Origin: Cavia porcellus
Taxonomy: Eukaryota > Chordata > Mammalia > Rodentia > Caviidae
Length of the DNA: 64,000 bases
NCBI RefSeq assembly: GCF_034190915.1
Contig: NW_026947544.1
Span: 2,516,001 to 2,580,000 of the forward strand
Direction of reading: 5' to 3'
The first letter of the stretch is position 1, and each line of letters opens with the position of its first letter. Shown here one piece after another: positions 47,370 through 58,080 of the stretch. The position numbers and the translations under genes are program-made. The notes under the pieces are model-generated. The model worked only from the letters and a program-made list of their open reading frames with translations. It ran no database searches and was not told where the DNA came from.

Positions 47370-48291
47370 CATAGAAAGCCACATATGAGTGAGAGCAGGT
47401 AGGACTTGTCATTTTGTGCCTGGCGTATTTCAGTTACAACAATGCTCTCCAGATTCTTGCAAATGCAAGAATCTTCACATGTGAAGGAAGGACAGGGACA
47501 CTTCTATGCTTGGCACTTTCCAGATTATTTCCAGATTAAAGTGATGCTTTTTCCTATTTTTTTTTATGACTAGATAGTAATCTGTTGTATAGATATAACC
47601 AAGTGCTTCATCTTTTTTCATTTGTTGACTCTGAGTTCATTCCTTATCATGACTGCTGTCAGTATTGCTATAGTGAACGTGGGAACACATTTATCTCTGT
47701 AGCATCCTGATTTCTCTTTCTTTGAGTGTCTACCTCATCTTGGTCTTGTTGGATAACATAATAGATCTAGTTAGAAATGGTGTCATTCTTTTCCACAGTG
47801 GATGTACTAATTTATATTCCCTCTAATGGTCTAAAAGTGTTTCTGGGGGCTGGGAATTTAGCTCAGCGGCATAAGCGCCTGCCTTGCAAGCAGGCAGTCG
47901 TGAGTTCGATCCCTGGTACCGATAAAAAAAAAGAAAAAAAAGATAAAAGTGTTTCTGTTTCTCTGTATTCTCATCAACACTACCTTTGTCTTTCGTGATA
48001 ATTACCATTTTGATTTGAGTGGGGTAGTATCTCCCTGTGTCTTAGATTGGCATCTTTCACATTGTTAAGTTATGCTGAGTATTTTCTTTTTATACCTGTT
48101 GGCCATTTATGCTCAAAGACTCACCTGTCTTTGAGAAATATCTGTTTGTTCTTTTGTTCAGTGAGGGTTTTAGTTTTGCTTTGTCTTTCTGTTGAGTTGC
48201 TTGGCTTTCTTATGTATTTAGGGGTTGAGCCCTTGGCACATGTGATTTGGAAATACTTTCTCCCGTGTTTTGGAAAAAAATATCATCCTAC
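47370..48291 (-). mobile_element. Ancient LINE-1 (L1M type), antisense, 3' part
   Basis: 3'UTR and ORF2-end landmarks in antisense order: gtgagagcaggtaggacttg, ttttccacagtggatgtact, ctgttgagttgcttggcttt and aaatactttctcccgtgttt. It stops at 48291 and continues at 62034 with the next expected L1 sequence, so a 13.7-kb block has been inserted. Confidence 0.82.
47845..47943 (+). mobile_element. ID SINE, near-pristine, with perfect target-site duplication
   Basis: The cleanest ID copy: ggggctgggaatttagctca, gcggcataagcgcctgcctt, gcaagcaggcagtcgtgagt, tcgatccctggtaccgat and an A-rich tail. taaaagtgtttct is duplicated exactly at 47832-47844 and 47944-47956. Confidence 0.95.
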
Positions 48292-48774
48292 TGTATGAAA
48301 ACTGACTACCAACAATAAAGTTAAATAAGACAAAACACAGTAGCAGACATGTCTGACATTGCACCAAGGCAATTTATTGGGCACTTCTGGACAGAAGTGT
48401 GTTTTGTGCAGTAGGAACAGCTGGTTTCTCACATGCAAAGGAAGGACAGAGGTGCTCACATGGTAAGGTAGATAAAAATAGGCCACCCCTAATCATAGTT
48501 GACAGGATCTGTCTGAGAAGTATCAACATGTTTAAACATCAGTTAACAAACACTCTAGACATGGTATCCAGCACAACATGTTCAGATCACTACCTTAACA
48601 ACTTTGTCCTTGTGATAGGACTTGAGATGTATGTCAGGGTCACCTGGTGGACAAGAGGGCACTTACCAAGCTGTCTATAGTCAGGACAAGTAGAGTAACT
48701 ACATTCCATATTTTTAATTCCATGGCCCTTACAGATTTGTCCCCTTGCTCCCCCACTATCCCACTTCTGAGCCA
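48292..48774 (-). mobile_element. Candidate 3' LTR of the ERV-like insertion
   Basis: About 480 bp. It shares caatttattg with the other end and, in diverged form, agtatcaacatgtttaaaca (48519 onward); ctgagcca closes both. A minus-strand AATAAA lies near 48372. Confidence 0.55.
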
Positions 48775-49439
48775 GAGAGGGCTTTTAATATTGTGTTAGC
48801 AGTGTGTGTTAGCAGAGAAAGCACTTGCCTACCTTATGGATGGATTCCACAGTAGAATTATAGCCACTTGGATGCGTAGAGACAGAGTGATTATGTCAGT
48901 AATGATAATGATTGGGCTTTCTTTCTTAGCATAAGCTCAAGGAGGCAAACCAAGAATTTAATATCTTTCCCAAAGTCAAAGAGAGTGTCAGTTTGGGTCT
49001 TCCCTTCATGTGTGACATGTAATATATGAAACTAGTGTTCTTGTTAGAAATGTAGACCCAGCATTTTTTCTTGCTAATAGAACAGGTGCTATTTTAAGAT
49101 AAAAATGTGGATTTCAGAAGCGCACGCTGTAAGGGAAAACACCAATAAATAGCAAAAGATTGAAGTTTTATAAATATAAAAGAAAATCAGTGTTTCATAA
49201 GGACATATTATGGTAAATTTTCACTATCCAGCAAGCACAGTGGTGGCAGCAGAGCTGGGAGCTGGTGCAGTGGAACACATCACGTGTATGCTCCCTTCAG
49301 TGAGAAAGAGTTCATGGGGTTTTCTGTAACTAGTGGCAAAATGGCATTCCAGATCAAGAGGCTAACTACAGATCTGAGATGTAGCTCCTTATCAGGTCCT
49401 GACCTAGATCCCTGATCTCCCAAATGAGTATATGGTGGA
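48775..49439. other. Unassigned sequence inside the ERV-like block
   Basis: No recognisable coding frame. It is presumably decayed ERV sequence or a further insertion. Confidence 0.3.
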
Positions 49440-50120
49440 GGCTTAAATCAAATGAGAGAAGTGATATGATTTTAGAGCTTCAGAAGGGTCAAAATCCTTT
49501 AGCTGAGCTTCAGACTCCAAGGGCTAAGACAAAGACTTCTCTGGACTGCCCACTTTTATTTATTATGTTCAACAACAAAGGGCAGGGAAACTGAGGAAAG
49601 CACAGGCAATGAGCAGGGCCTTAGGAGTCACTTCAAGGACATCTCCAAGTTATGCATCATATCAGTTTAGTAGCACTGTCTTATCATGAAGACATGGTAG
49701 GAATGAGACAGTAGAAATAATTCCTACAGCTGCAGTCTCTATCTACTTAATTGATGTTTGAGCCAAGTGTCCACAGCTGTGGCCTTCTCTTGCCCTTTGA
49801 GGTTTCTCTGGTCTCACAGACCACTAGAGGTCTAAACCAGGAACTGCGATTCATAGAAGTTCACTTACTATGAATCAGCTCTTGTCGGCAGGCAAGGGGC
49901 CTTGGCCTAGGACAGACTCTCAGATAAACATAGAAAGCCAATTAGTTAATTTTAAATCCTGCTCAGAGCTGCTTCATAGTGGACTCTGTGGTTCCCTTTA
50001 ACCTACTCAGTGCACAAGCCATGAAGCCAGAGCCCAAGAGGGTTGGTGGGAACTGTTTAGATAGGCTAGAAACTCCTTACCCCTGAGGCAACGCCATGGG
50101 ATCCACCTCGCTTTTTAATT
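49440..50120 (-). mobile_element. Second LTR-like sequence (candidate), antisense
   Basis: On the minus strand it has a U3-like stretch, then overlapping AATAAATAAA near 49558-49567 followed by agtgggcagtccagagaagt and a short trailing part, the R/U5 layout of an LTR. No partner copy was found in the window; it could be a solo LTR. Confidence 0.35.
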
Positions 50121-50205
50121 ATCACTTTCTCATGGCTTGGTGCTCATAGCATTCAAAACAGTAACTATCTTTTTCTGTGTACCAATTTAGTTAGCATAAT
50201 ATCTT

Positions 50206-50295
50206 AATTTTTTCTTTTCTTGTTACCGGGATCAAACTTGTGACCTCGTGCTTGCCAGGCAGGTATTTACACTGCTGCGCTAAATCCTCAGCCCT
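50206..50295 (-). mobile_element. ID SINE, antisense, with target-site duplication
   Basis: aattttttcttttcttgtta (tail), ccgggatcaaacttgtgacc, gcttgccaggcaggtattta and tgcgctaaatcctcagccct. cataatatctt is duplicated at 50195-50205 and 50296-50306. Confidence 0.88.
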
Positions 50296-50437
50296 CATAA
50301 TATCTTGATGTACAATCTGGAGATGAAGGGCCCAGGGCAGAGCCATAGACACCAGGTGCATGCAGGCCAGTTGTGTGCATATTTAGATTCATTGTGTTTC
50401 TCCAGGGACTTCATTCCAGTCATTTAAGGTGGGTATG

Positions 50438-51702
50438 TTAAACTAGGGTTGTATCTGTTAACTTTCGTAAACCATTTTCTCTGTGCTTGCAATCTGAGGC
50501 TTTATTTGGCAGATGAAAGTGCTGCAAACTTGGATAGCATGTCATGCAGGCCTTCTGAGTTACAGCTAGCCAAGGTGATGTCAACTGTGCCCAGTAGTTG
50601 CTCTGATTTTCTCCTGCCTCACACCACACTATGTTCAGGCAGTTTGTCCTACATGAGCAGTCCGGAGATACCATTCTCCTCTGTGGTATCCACCTGTACA
50701 GAAGCAAGTATTTTTGTGTATTGGGATCATCCTGTCTTGGACCTGGAAGATCACAGGCATTTGGACAGTCACTTGAGATGGAGCAGTAGTTTCAGAGATA
50801 GCCATTTCTTCCAATACAACCCACCGTTTGGGAGTAAATAGCCTGTTGGATTGAACACTTTGCTGTTGTAAATGTATGTGCCACTTACATAACTTAGAGG
50901 GTCTGTGCTCTTGCAGCTTGAGGCCTGCAAAACAGGTCATCTACCTGGTCTTTGGGAAGGCCAATACACGAAGTGAATTGAGAGTCTCAGGGGTTCCACC
51001 CATAGTAGGGCATGTGTACAGCTAGAAACTGTGGCTCAAATTGGAGGTATCTATTTTTTCTCTTTTCTATAGCTGTGACCCAAAAGCCCAGGGGTCCCAT
51101 TTATACTTGTACTTGCTAGAGTATCCATCTCATATCATTTGCTCTGCCAATGCCAATGACATTTAATTGCACTGGCCTGCTTGTTCAAGGGGTGCCAAGG
51201 TCTTGTGCTTGTGCTATGAAGATCCTTGCCTTTTTGTGTGCTTCTTGTTGAGGGATGGCCCCGTGTGCCCCTTTTTTATGTAACCAAGGTAGTGGTTATA
51301 GGCCTAGAGCTAAACAAGTAAAGGGAGTAGAAAGGTCGGCACGTTGTTGGGCGAAGAGTTGAATTTGCCCAGCCAGTGTACTCTAGGGCTTTTGAATTTT
51401 AGGGAATCTGTAGTTCATCTTCTTTCTTGGACATATGTTCAAAGACTGCTGCACAACACAGCAGCATCTTCATCAATTTATATAATATTACCAATATAAT
51501 GAAACCAGACATTATCAGTGAAAAATAGAAACAGAGCCAGCATTCCCTGACAGACAGTAGCATTGTGTAAATAGCCCATGGGAACAACTGGAAAAAACAG
51601 CAGTTGCCCTCCCAGGTGAAAAGTAAACTGATCTTTTGACTGTGTGGGTACAGGAATGCTGAAAAACGCATTGGTTATTTCTAACAGCATGAACAGAACC
51701 AA
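50438..51702 (-). pseudogene. Retroviral pol remnant (reverse transcriptase and downstream)
   Basis: In 51478-51702 a 74-residue frame has the retroviral RT layout: NAFFSIPV, then FTFHLGG, a VVPMGYLHN segment, and HYIGN where the catalytic Y-x-D-D box belongs, so both catalytic Asp are lost. An overlapping frame (51399-51671) continues the same domain, showing a frameshift. Frames at 50438-50940 on the same strand may be later pol, but I cannot assign a domain. Class III (ERV-L-like) is my guess. It is dead: short frames, damaged active site and surrounding insertions. Confidence 0.6.
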
Positions 51703-52012
51703 ATGAGAAATGTCAGTCTTTCTAATATTTATATAATGTTGGGAACAGCAGTGTATATAGGATGTATCTTCTTTTCATAGTTCTCCATAATCTACATTTT
51801 CCTAGTTCCATCTGACATGCTTATGTATTTATTCATTTGTTGTCTGTCTGTTTATTTCTTTATTCATGTGTTTTGAGACAGGGTTTTGCCATGGCACTCA
51901 GGCTGGTTTTTGAACTCACGGAAACCGTGATGCTATCTACTGTGAGTGCTGTGATTATCCGGATGCACCACTGAACCTGGTACCAATGAGGAATGTTAGT
52001 CTTTCTAATATC
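51698..52012. repeat. Direct repeat of about 31 bp flanking a B1-bearing segment
   Basis: accaaatgagaaatgtcagtc continues to 51729, and recurs with three differences at 51982-52012. The 250 bp between them include the B1 at 51870. Confidence 0.7.
51870..51982 (-). mobile_element. B1 SINE, antisense
   Basis: tgttttgagacagggttttg, gcactcaggctggtttttga and gagtgctgtgattatccgga fit a reversed B1. Confidence 0.75.
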
Positions 52013-52015
52013 TGG

Positions 52016-52452
52016 CATCTCAAAAAAAAATTACCAGAGTTGGATCTCTCACAAATGAAATAAGTCAGACTTGCATGTGTAAAGGTCACAGATATCTCCT
52101 GGATGTTAAAAAAAAAAAAAATGACAAAGAAGATCTAAAGTGTACAATAGATATTGTCAAAGGGAAAGGGAAAGAAACAGCTCAAAAGGAAAGACAAGTG
52201 GGATGGGTAAAAGAGAAAAGAAAGGAAAAGATTACATATATACAAAGTAGATAACTTTTATTAATCTCTGTTGGTTCATCAAAAAGAATACTTTGTGCTT
52301 TCATTGGTGAATTGATCATTTTTTTTCATGCCTATATCTTATCTGAACAATTACTTTCGAGATAAGAATATGCGATATTTTAAGATCGGAGATAGTGTTA
52401 ATTTATTATTTTGTTTTGAAATTCTGTGTCATCATTTTTATTCTGTGCTCAT
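52016..52452 (+). mobile_element. LINE-1 3'UTR fragments, sense
   Basis: 52016-52320 is a purine-rich L1 3'UTR (ttggatctctcacaaatgaa, agtcagacttgcatgtgtaa). 52325-52452 matches the terminal part of the half-L1 family (ttatctgaacaattactttc, ttgaaattctgtgtcatcat) with an A tail. Confidence 0.65.
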
Positions 52453-52559
52453 TAAAAAAAATGATCAAAAAGGCATGCAGACTACTGAAAGCACTCTGTG
52501 TGGGTATTATTAATCATTTAAAGTGCTCCTAATTAATGAGTGGTAGGTCCTATTTCACG

Positions 52560-53560
52560 GTCCCCTCCGGAAAGGTTTGTGTTACTGCCTTGACCGCACT
52601 GTTCACCTAGGGCTGGGGAAATCAAGGGAATCAGTTTGCTTGTCACTTTAGCACAGCCTTTATCACTTTGACTTTAATCTGGAATTGACATGGCTCTGTG
52701 CACTGCAGGCTCGGTGGGGTTGACTTTTTTTCTCAAGAGACTCCACAGGACCAGAGGTCAGAGACTGAGAACTAACCTGAACCAGGACAGTATTGTGCAG
52801 TCAGAGGCAGCAGTGAGAACACAAAATATTTTCCCAAGTGAGCCACCCCATAGTCATTGGCAGGCGAGTGAGCCAGAGTGGTGGTCCCATGGAAGAGCAG
52901 ATGGAGGCTGGGACCACCATTTTATCTCAAAATGCTCCAGGGCTTGAATTCTAGCAACAGAGAGTCCCCACGGTGACTTCAGTGTCAACCTCTGAAAGCA
53001 GAAGGAGGGAAGGAATGTCTAGTCATAGTACACAACTGGTAGTGGACAACAGGCTGGCAAGAAATCAGCTGTGAAGTAGGGGATGGAACCCAGACTCTAA
53101 TCAGTGAATGCCAAAAGACAGGTCTTAGCCTCGCATAGAAATAGAAGCAGCTCCCTGGCCTGGGGTGGCATGCGGGCACCGTGTCTCTGTCGTAGGTCCA
53201 AAGGCACAAGCAGGCAAGAAGCCTTGGCTGGTGGTGGCGCAAGGACACCTCCTCACCCTCTGCCCTGTGACGGGTGGCACAAGCAAGCAAGCAAGCAGCC
53301 TGGGGCAGCGCAAGAGCATCACTGCCTGCCTGGTGATCTATAGGCAAATGACCTTAGCTAGCTGTGGTCGAGACCACTCCCTTGCCCTACCATCAACTGT
53401 TGTAAGAGGATTCAGGGGTGTGGCTAGGATTAGCACCTACCCCCTCCCCCACCCCTGCAGTCATCTTTGTTCAGACCTGGAACAATTAGCCAAATTGCAA
53501 ATTCTGTCTTTAACTAGGGAACTATCACTGAACTGGGGAACCAGAAGAATCTTGTAAAAT
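52560..53560 (+). other. GC-richer block with approximately 75-bp tandem units
   Basis: Distinctly higher GC than its neighbours. Units starting cctggcctggggtggcatgc (53155), ccttggctggtggtggcgca (53223) and cctggggcagcgcaagagca (53300) repeat every 68-77 bp, the first two ending in ggcacaagca plus a (gcaa) run. It may be the monomeric 5'UTR of the sense L1 that follows, or retroviral leader; I cannot decide. ORFs here overlap on both strands and look like chance. Confidence 0.5.
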
Positions 53561-54399
53561 AAGATGTTTTCTATTTTTACTTTTTTTTTTTTTTGGCAGG
53601 GGATATGGTTGTATAGTTTTTGACTTTCATTGTTTGTTTTTTTTCTCTGTGCTGCCTGTTTCTCACCAGCCTTTGCACACTCTCGGAGACTTGTGGGTGA
53701 ATGCACACTGTCTCTAGTCTTTTTGTTCTGCCTCAAAATTCTTTTGCTTTCTCCTGCAGTCTTTCTTCCCTGTCTTCTTCTCCAACTTCCCAAAATTTGG
53801 GTGATCACTTTTAGTCCTTCAACCTTGCTTCTACTGTATTTCTCCTCAGATGTTCCTGTGTTTGTCCCCTACCCCTCTTAAGTTCTCCTGCCACACAGAA
53901 TAAAATTACCCTATTGAGGAGAAACCCACTGCACAAAAGTTCCTAGTCTGTGTTGCAGGATGTTATGTAACTGCAGAACTTTGTCCTATGGTTAGAGATA
54001 CAAAATTACCCGTCACCACAGACTACCAGTTTCTACAAAACACTTGATGATATTGTTATCAATAATAATCAGCTTTAGCCAAGATGTCACACTTATAATC
54101 AATTGTTCAGCCTCGTAGGAGAACACTAATAATCTGGGGTCAGATTCATTCCCAAAGCCCGGTGCTAAAAGACTGGGTGCCAAGTCAAATAGAGAGCAAC
54201 ACATCATCCTTAATAAAATGAAAAGATAGCATCCTGGGATAGAAACAAATATCAACAACTAGGTACCCACAGAAGACATCGCAGAGGAATAAACACTTCC
54301 TAGGAAAACTTTGATACCAGTTATAAAGTTACATTTTACAAAAATACAAAGCACAGAAAACAAAAGTGTTTGTTTAAAAAAAAAAGTGCAGCATAGAAA
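53561..54399. other. Unassigned sequence upstream of L1-E
   Basis: Possibly L1-E 5'UTR or ERV internal sequence. No landmark is recognised. Confidence 0.3.
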
Positions 54400-54439
54400 A
54401 GTAATGGAAATCATGATTGGGCAGCATAGGAAAGAAGGA

Positions 54440-55174
54440 GAACCCGTGAAACAGAAGCAAATAGAAATTCAAGAAATTTAAAATTCCATCATAAGTTTGA
54501 AAAGTTATATAAAAGGAAGTGAAGATAGACTATCAGACATATGATACAGGATTGAGTTTAGCAATCATGACAAGAAAGACCTCTTAAAAATAGCAAGGGA
54601 CCACAAAAAAAAAAAAAAAACAGTGACAAAGTGATGCAGAAAAGACTTAACATACGACTAATTGGAGCCAATGGGGATTCAGGAGTTGGGACAAATGCCA
54701 TAAAGAACCTGTTCACACTGTGATTGCTTATATTGTTTGATCTGTTTTGCATGCCTGTATCATGTAATCTGAACAATGGTTTTGAAGACAACAATATGAA
54801 ATATAGTGAGTATTATTAATTTCCTGTCAGCTTGTTTTGAAATCCTGTATTGTTCAACTGTTTTGTTTTGTTTTTATTGTTCTGTTTTCTTTTAGTCTCT
54901 TTAAAATAAAAAAAAAAAAAAAGAATCTGTTCAGAGAAGTAACAGCAGAAAACTTGTTGAGCACAGAAAAAGAAATTTACCTGCAGACAAGTGAAGCTTA
55001 CATAACTCCAATTAGTCATCACCAAAAGATCAACAACAAGGCATATAATAAACAATATCCCAGAAACTCAACAAAAGAACAAAACGTTAAAAGCACCCAT
55101 CGGGGAAAAGAAAGCATCAGCTGTAAAGGAAAGCTCATTGGAATAGTAGCAGACCTCTTAAACAGAAACCCTTA
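54440..55174 (+). pseudogene. L1-E ORF1, interrupted
   Basis: The end of the coiled coil is seen near 54510-54540 (SEDRLSD). The RNA-recognition part is then split by the 54716-54920 insertion: RLIGANGDSGVGTNAIKNLF lies before it and FREVTAENLLSTEKEIYLQT after. The C-terminus ends at 55174. Confidence 0.75.
54716..54920 (+). mobile_element. Half-L1/L1 3'-end insertion with target-site duplication
   Basis: A 205-bp 5'-truncated copy (catgtaatctgaacaatggt, gttttgaaatcctgtattgt, tail aaaataaaaaaaaaaaaaa). aagaacctgttca (54703-54715) and aagaatctgttca (54921-54933) flank it, and L1-E ORF1 reads across. Confidence 0.85.
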
Positions 55175-55872
55175 AGTAAAGAGAGCTTGTGGTTAAGTAT
55201 GTCACACCCTGAAAAAAAAAATCTTCCAACACAGATTGATATAGTCTGAGAGTAACTGCAGAAATTCATGACAACCAAGCCAGTCTTATGAAGAGCTCTG
55301 AAAGATATTCTAGGAGAAAAGAACAAAGCCCACAATTGCAAGAGTACCAATCGGAAGAAGCCAGAAAGCAGAGGAAGCAGTTTAATCACAGGGGAAAGAC
55401 AGGAAACCATCAACAGGATAATTACATGACATAAGCCAATAGGTATCACCAATAGTCATAAATGCAAATGCTTTCAGTTCACTGATCAAAAGACATAGAC
55501 TGCTGCATTCAAGAAACATATTTGGCCAAAAAGAAATTCATAGACTACAAATCAAAGAATAAGAACCAGAAAGTCAGAAAAAAACCCAAAAGCAGTAACA
55601 AAAACCAGGGTAGCTGTCCTATATACAGATGGTGCAGACTGATCAAATGAGATAAAGAAGGACACTACATACTTGTTAGGTGAAGACTCGAAAATCAGGA
55701 GATAACAATCGTAAGTATGTATGAATCAAAAGAGCAACACCTACCTGTGTAAAACAAATGTTCACAGATATGAAAAATCAAATAAGGACTAACACAGTTC
55801 TAATGGGGAAATCTTATTATCCCATTGCCACAAACAGGTAAATAAAACATCAGCAAAGAAACATCAGAACTG

Positions 55873-55952
55873 GGCTGGGGATTTAGCTCGGTGGCCTGGC
55901 AAGCCCGAGGTCATGAGTTCGATCCCCAGTACAAGAACAAAACAAAACAAAA
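55873..55952 (+). mobile_element. ID SINE, internally deleted, with target-site duplication
   Basis: gggctggggatttagctcgg, then ggcaagcccgaggtcatgag and ttcgatccccagtacaagaa. About 15 bp of the usual middle is missing. atcagaactg is duplicated at 55863-55872 and 55953-55962. Confidence 0.85.
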
Positions 55953-57649
55953 ATCAGAACTGAGCCAAACCTGTGAACAAATGCACTAAGCAGCTGTCTA
56001 CAGGGTGTTCTACCTTACAGCATCAGAATACACATTCCTCTCAACCTCTCATGGTATGTTCTCCAAAACAGACCATATACTATCCCATAGATCATTACTA
56101 AAGTGAGTGTAAAAGAACAGAAATGACCTCATGCATGTTAGGAGAGGATAGTGCAATGAAATTGGAAATCAATGGAAAAGAAACCACAAAAACTCTGTGA
56201 AACATGGAGATTAAATAACACCCTCCTGAACAACTAATGAGTGACAGATGAAATTAAAGAAGAAATTAAACAGTACCTACAGTTAAAGAGTAATATAGCC
56301 ACAAAGTCATGGAACATATGGGATGCAATGAAAGCAGTCCTAAGATGAAAATTAATGTCAGTGACTTCTCACATCAGGAAGACAGAATAAGCTCAAATGA
56401 GTAACCTGACGTTGAACATCAAACTTCTAGAAAGACAAGAAGAAATCAAACCCAAAGCTCCTGTAAGGGAGGAAATAGAGATATGGGCAGAAGCTAATGC
56501 AATTGAAACTAAGAAAACAATATAATGAATCAATCAAAGAGTCGGCTCATAGAAAGATGAAATAAAATTGATAAGCCTTTATCAAAAAACGAGGAAACAA
56601 AAGACTGAAATTTATGCAAGTAGGAATGAAAGGGTTGAAATCATAACAGGTCCTGTGGAAACACAGAAGACCATCAGTACATGCTTAGAGAACCTTTACT
56701 CTAAGAAGATAGAAAACACAGAAGAAATGGACAGTTTTCTAGACAACTTGTGTATTGCCAATGTTGTCAAGAAAATATAAAAAATTCCCAATAAATCAAT
56801 ATATCAGTTGGTGAAACCAAAAGTGTGATTAAAAACCTAACAGCAAAGAAAAGCCTGGTCCCTACTGAATTCTACAAGAAATTTGCAGACAATCAAACGA
56901 CACCACTTGCCAAACTCTGTAAAGAAATTGAAAGGCAAATAGTATTGCTAGAGTTGTTCCTGGAAGCAAGTAGTACCGAGATCCCAAAACCAGAAAAGGA
57001 TCCAACCGAAATGAGAACTACAGGCCACTCTCTGTACTAGCATAGATGCAAATCTCCTCAATGAGATGCTGGCAAATAGAAGGCTGCAAATCATCAAGAA
57101 GATTATATGCCATAACAAGTAGGATTCATTCCAGGGATGGTTTAACATACACAAATCAATAAATGTAATACACCATTTTAACAGAACCAAGGGCCAAAGT
57201 CATATGATTATCTTAGTAGATGCAGATAAAAGCTTTTGACAAAGTCTAACACACATTCATGATAAGAACTCTACAGAAAATTGGAATAGATGGACTTTAT
57301 CTCAATCTGATAAAAAATCATCTATGACAGACCATAGCCCACATCATGCTATATGGGCAAAAACTAAAGCTTTCACTCTAAAATCAGGAACAAGGCAAGG
57401 ATGTCCACTGTCACCACTCCTATGCCGCATAGTTATGAAAACATTTGCCAGAGCAGTTAGACAAGAAAAACAAATGAAAGGAATGAGGATAGGAAAGGAA
57501 GAATTTAAATTATCTCAATTTCCAGATGGCATGGTACTCTACAGAGAATACCCCAAAAAATCCACCAAAGGACTTCTCGATTTAATTACTGGATTCAGTC
57601 CCATTGCTGAATATAAAGTCAGTACATAAAAAAATCAACAGCATTCCCA

Positions 57650-57700
57650 TGCGCGCGCGCGCGCGCGCACACACACACACACGCACACACACACACACAA
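57650..57700. repeat. (GC)n(AC)n tract
   Basis: Nine GC units run directly into (AC)n with one ACGC interruption, inside L1-E. A strongly alternating sequence prone to Z-DNA. Confidence 0.95.
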
Positions 57701-57907
57701 ACCACAGAGAGAGAAATGAGGGAAATAATGCCTTTCATAATAGCATCCAAAAAAATGAAATACCTGGGAATTGATCTAATAATGAAGCAAAAGATCTCTA
57801 CATTGAAAGCTGCAGTACTCTGAGAAAGATCAAAGAGGATATCAGAAAATGGAAAGATGTCGCTTGCTTTTTGGTAGCACGAACCAACATATTAAAGATG
57901 GCCATCC

Positions 57908-58080
57908 TGGTTGGGTACAGTGGCACATGCCTATAATCTCAGCCCTTGGAAGGCTGGGGCCATGGAGGATTACTGCAAGTTTGAGGTCAACTTGGGCTAC
58001 AAAGTGAGTTCTAGACTAGCCTAAACTGCATAGTGAAACCTTCTCTCAAAACAAAACAAAAAAAAAAAAAAAAACCAAAA
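57908..58080 (+). mobile_element. B1 SINE, sense
   Basis: ggttgggtacagtggcacat, gcctataatctcagcccttg, gggctacaaagtgagttcta and tgaaaccttctctcaaaac, with an A-rich tail. Confidence 0.88.

Noticed and set aside
47845..47943. tRNA-like sequence with A and B boxes
   Set aside because: The cloverleaf is incomplete and it has an A tail and target-site duplication, so it is an ID SINE and not a tRNA gene. The same applies to the other ID copies.
50449..50841. 130-codon + strand ORF as a host gene
   Set aside because: Overlaps equally long minus-strand frames within the decayed ERV-like block. No recognisable domain or splice context.
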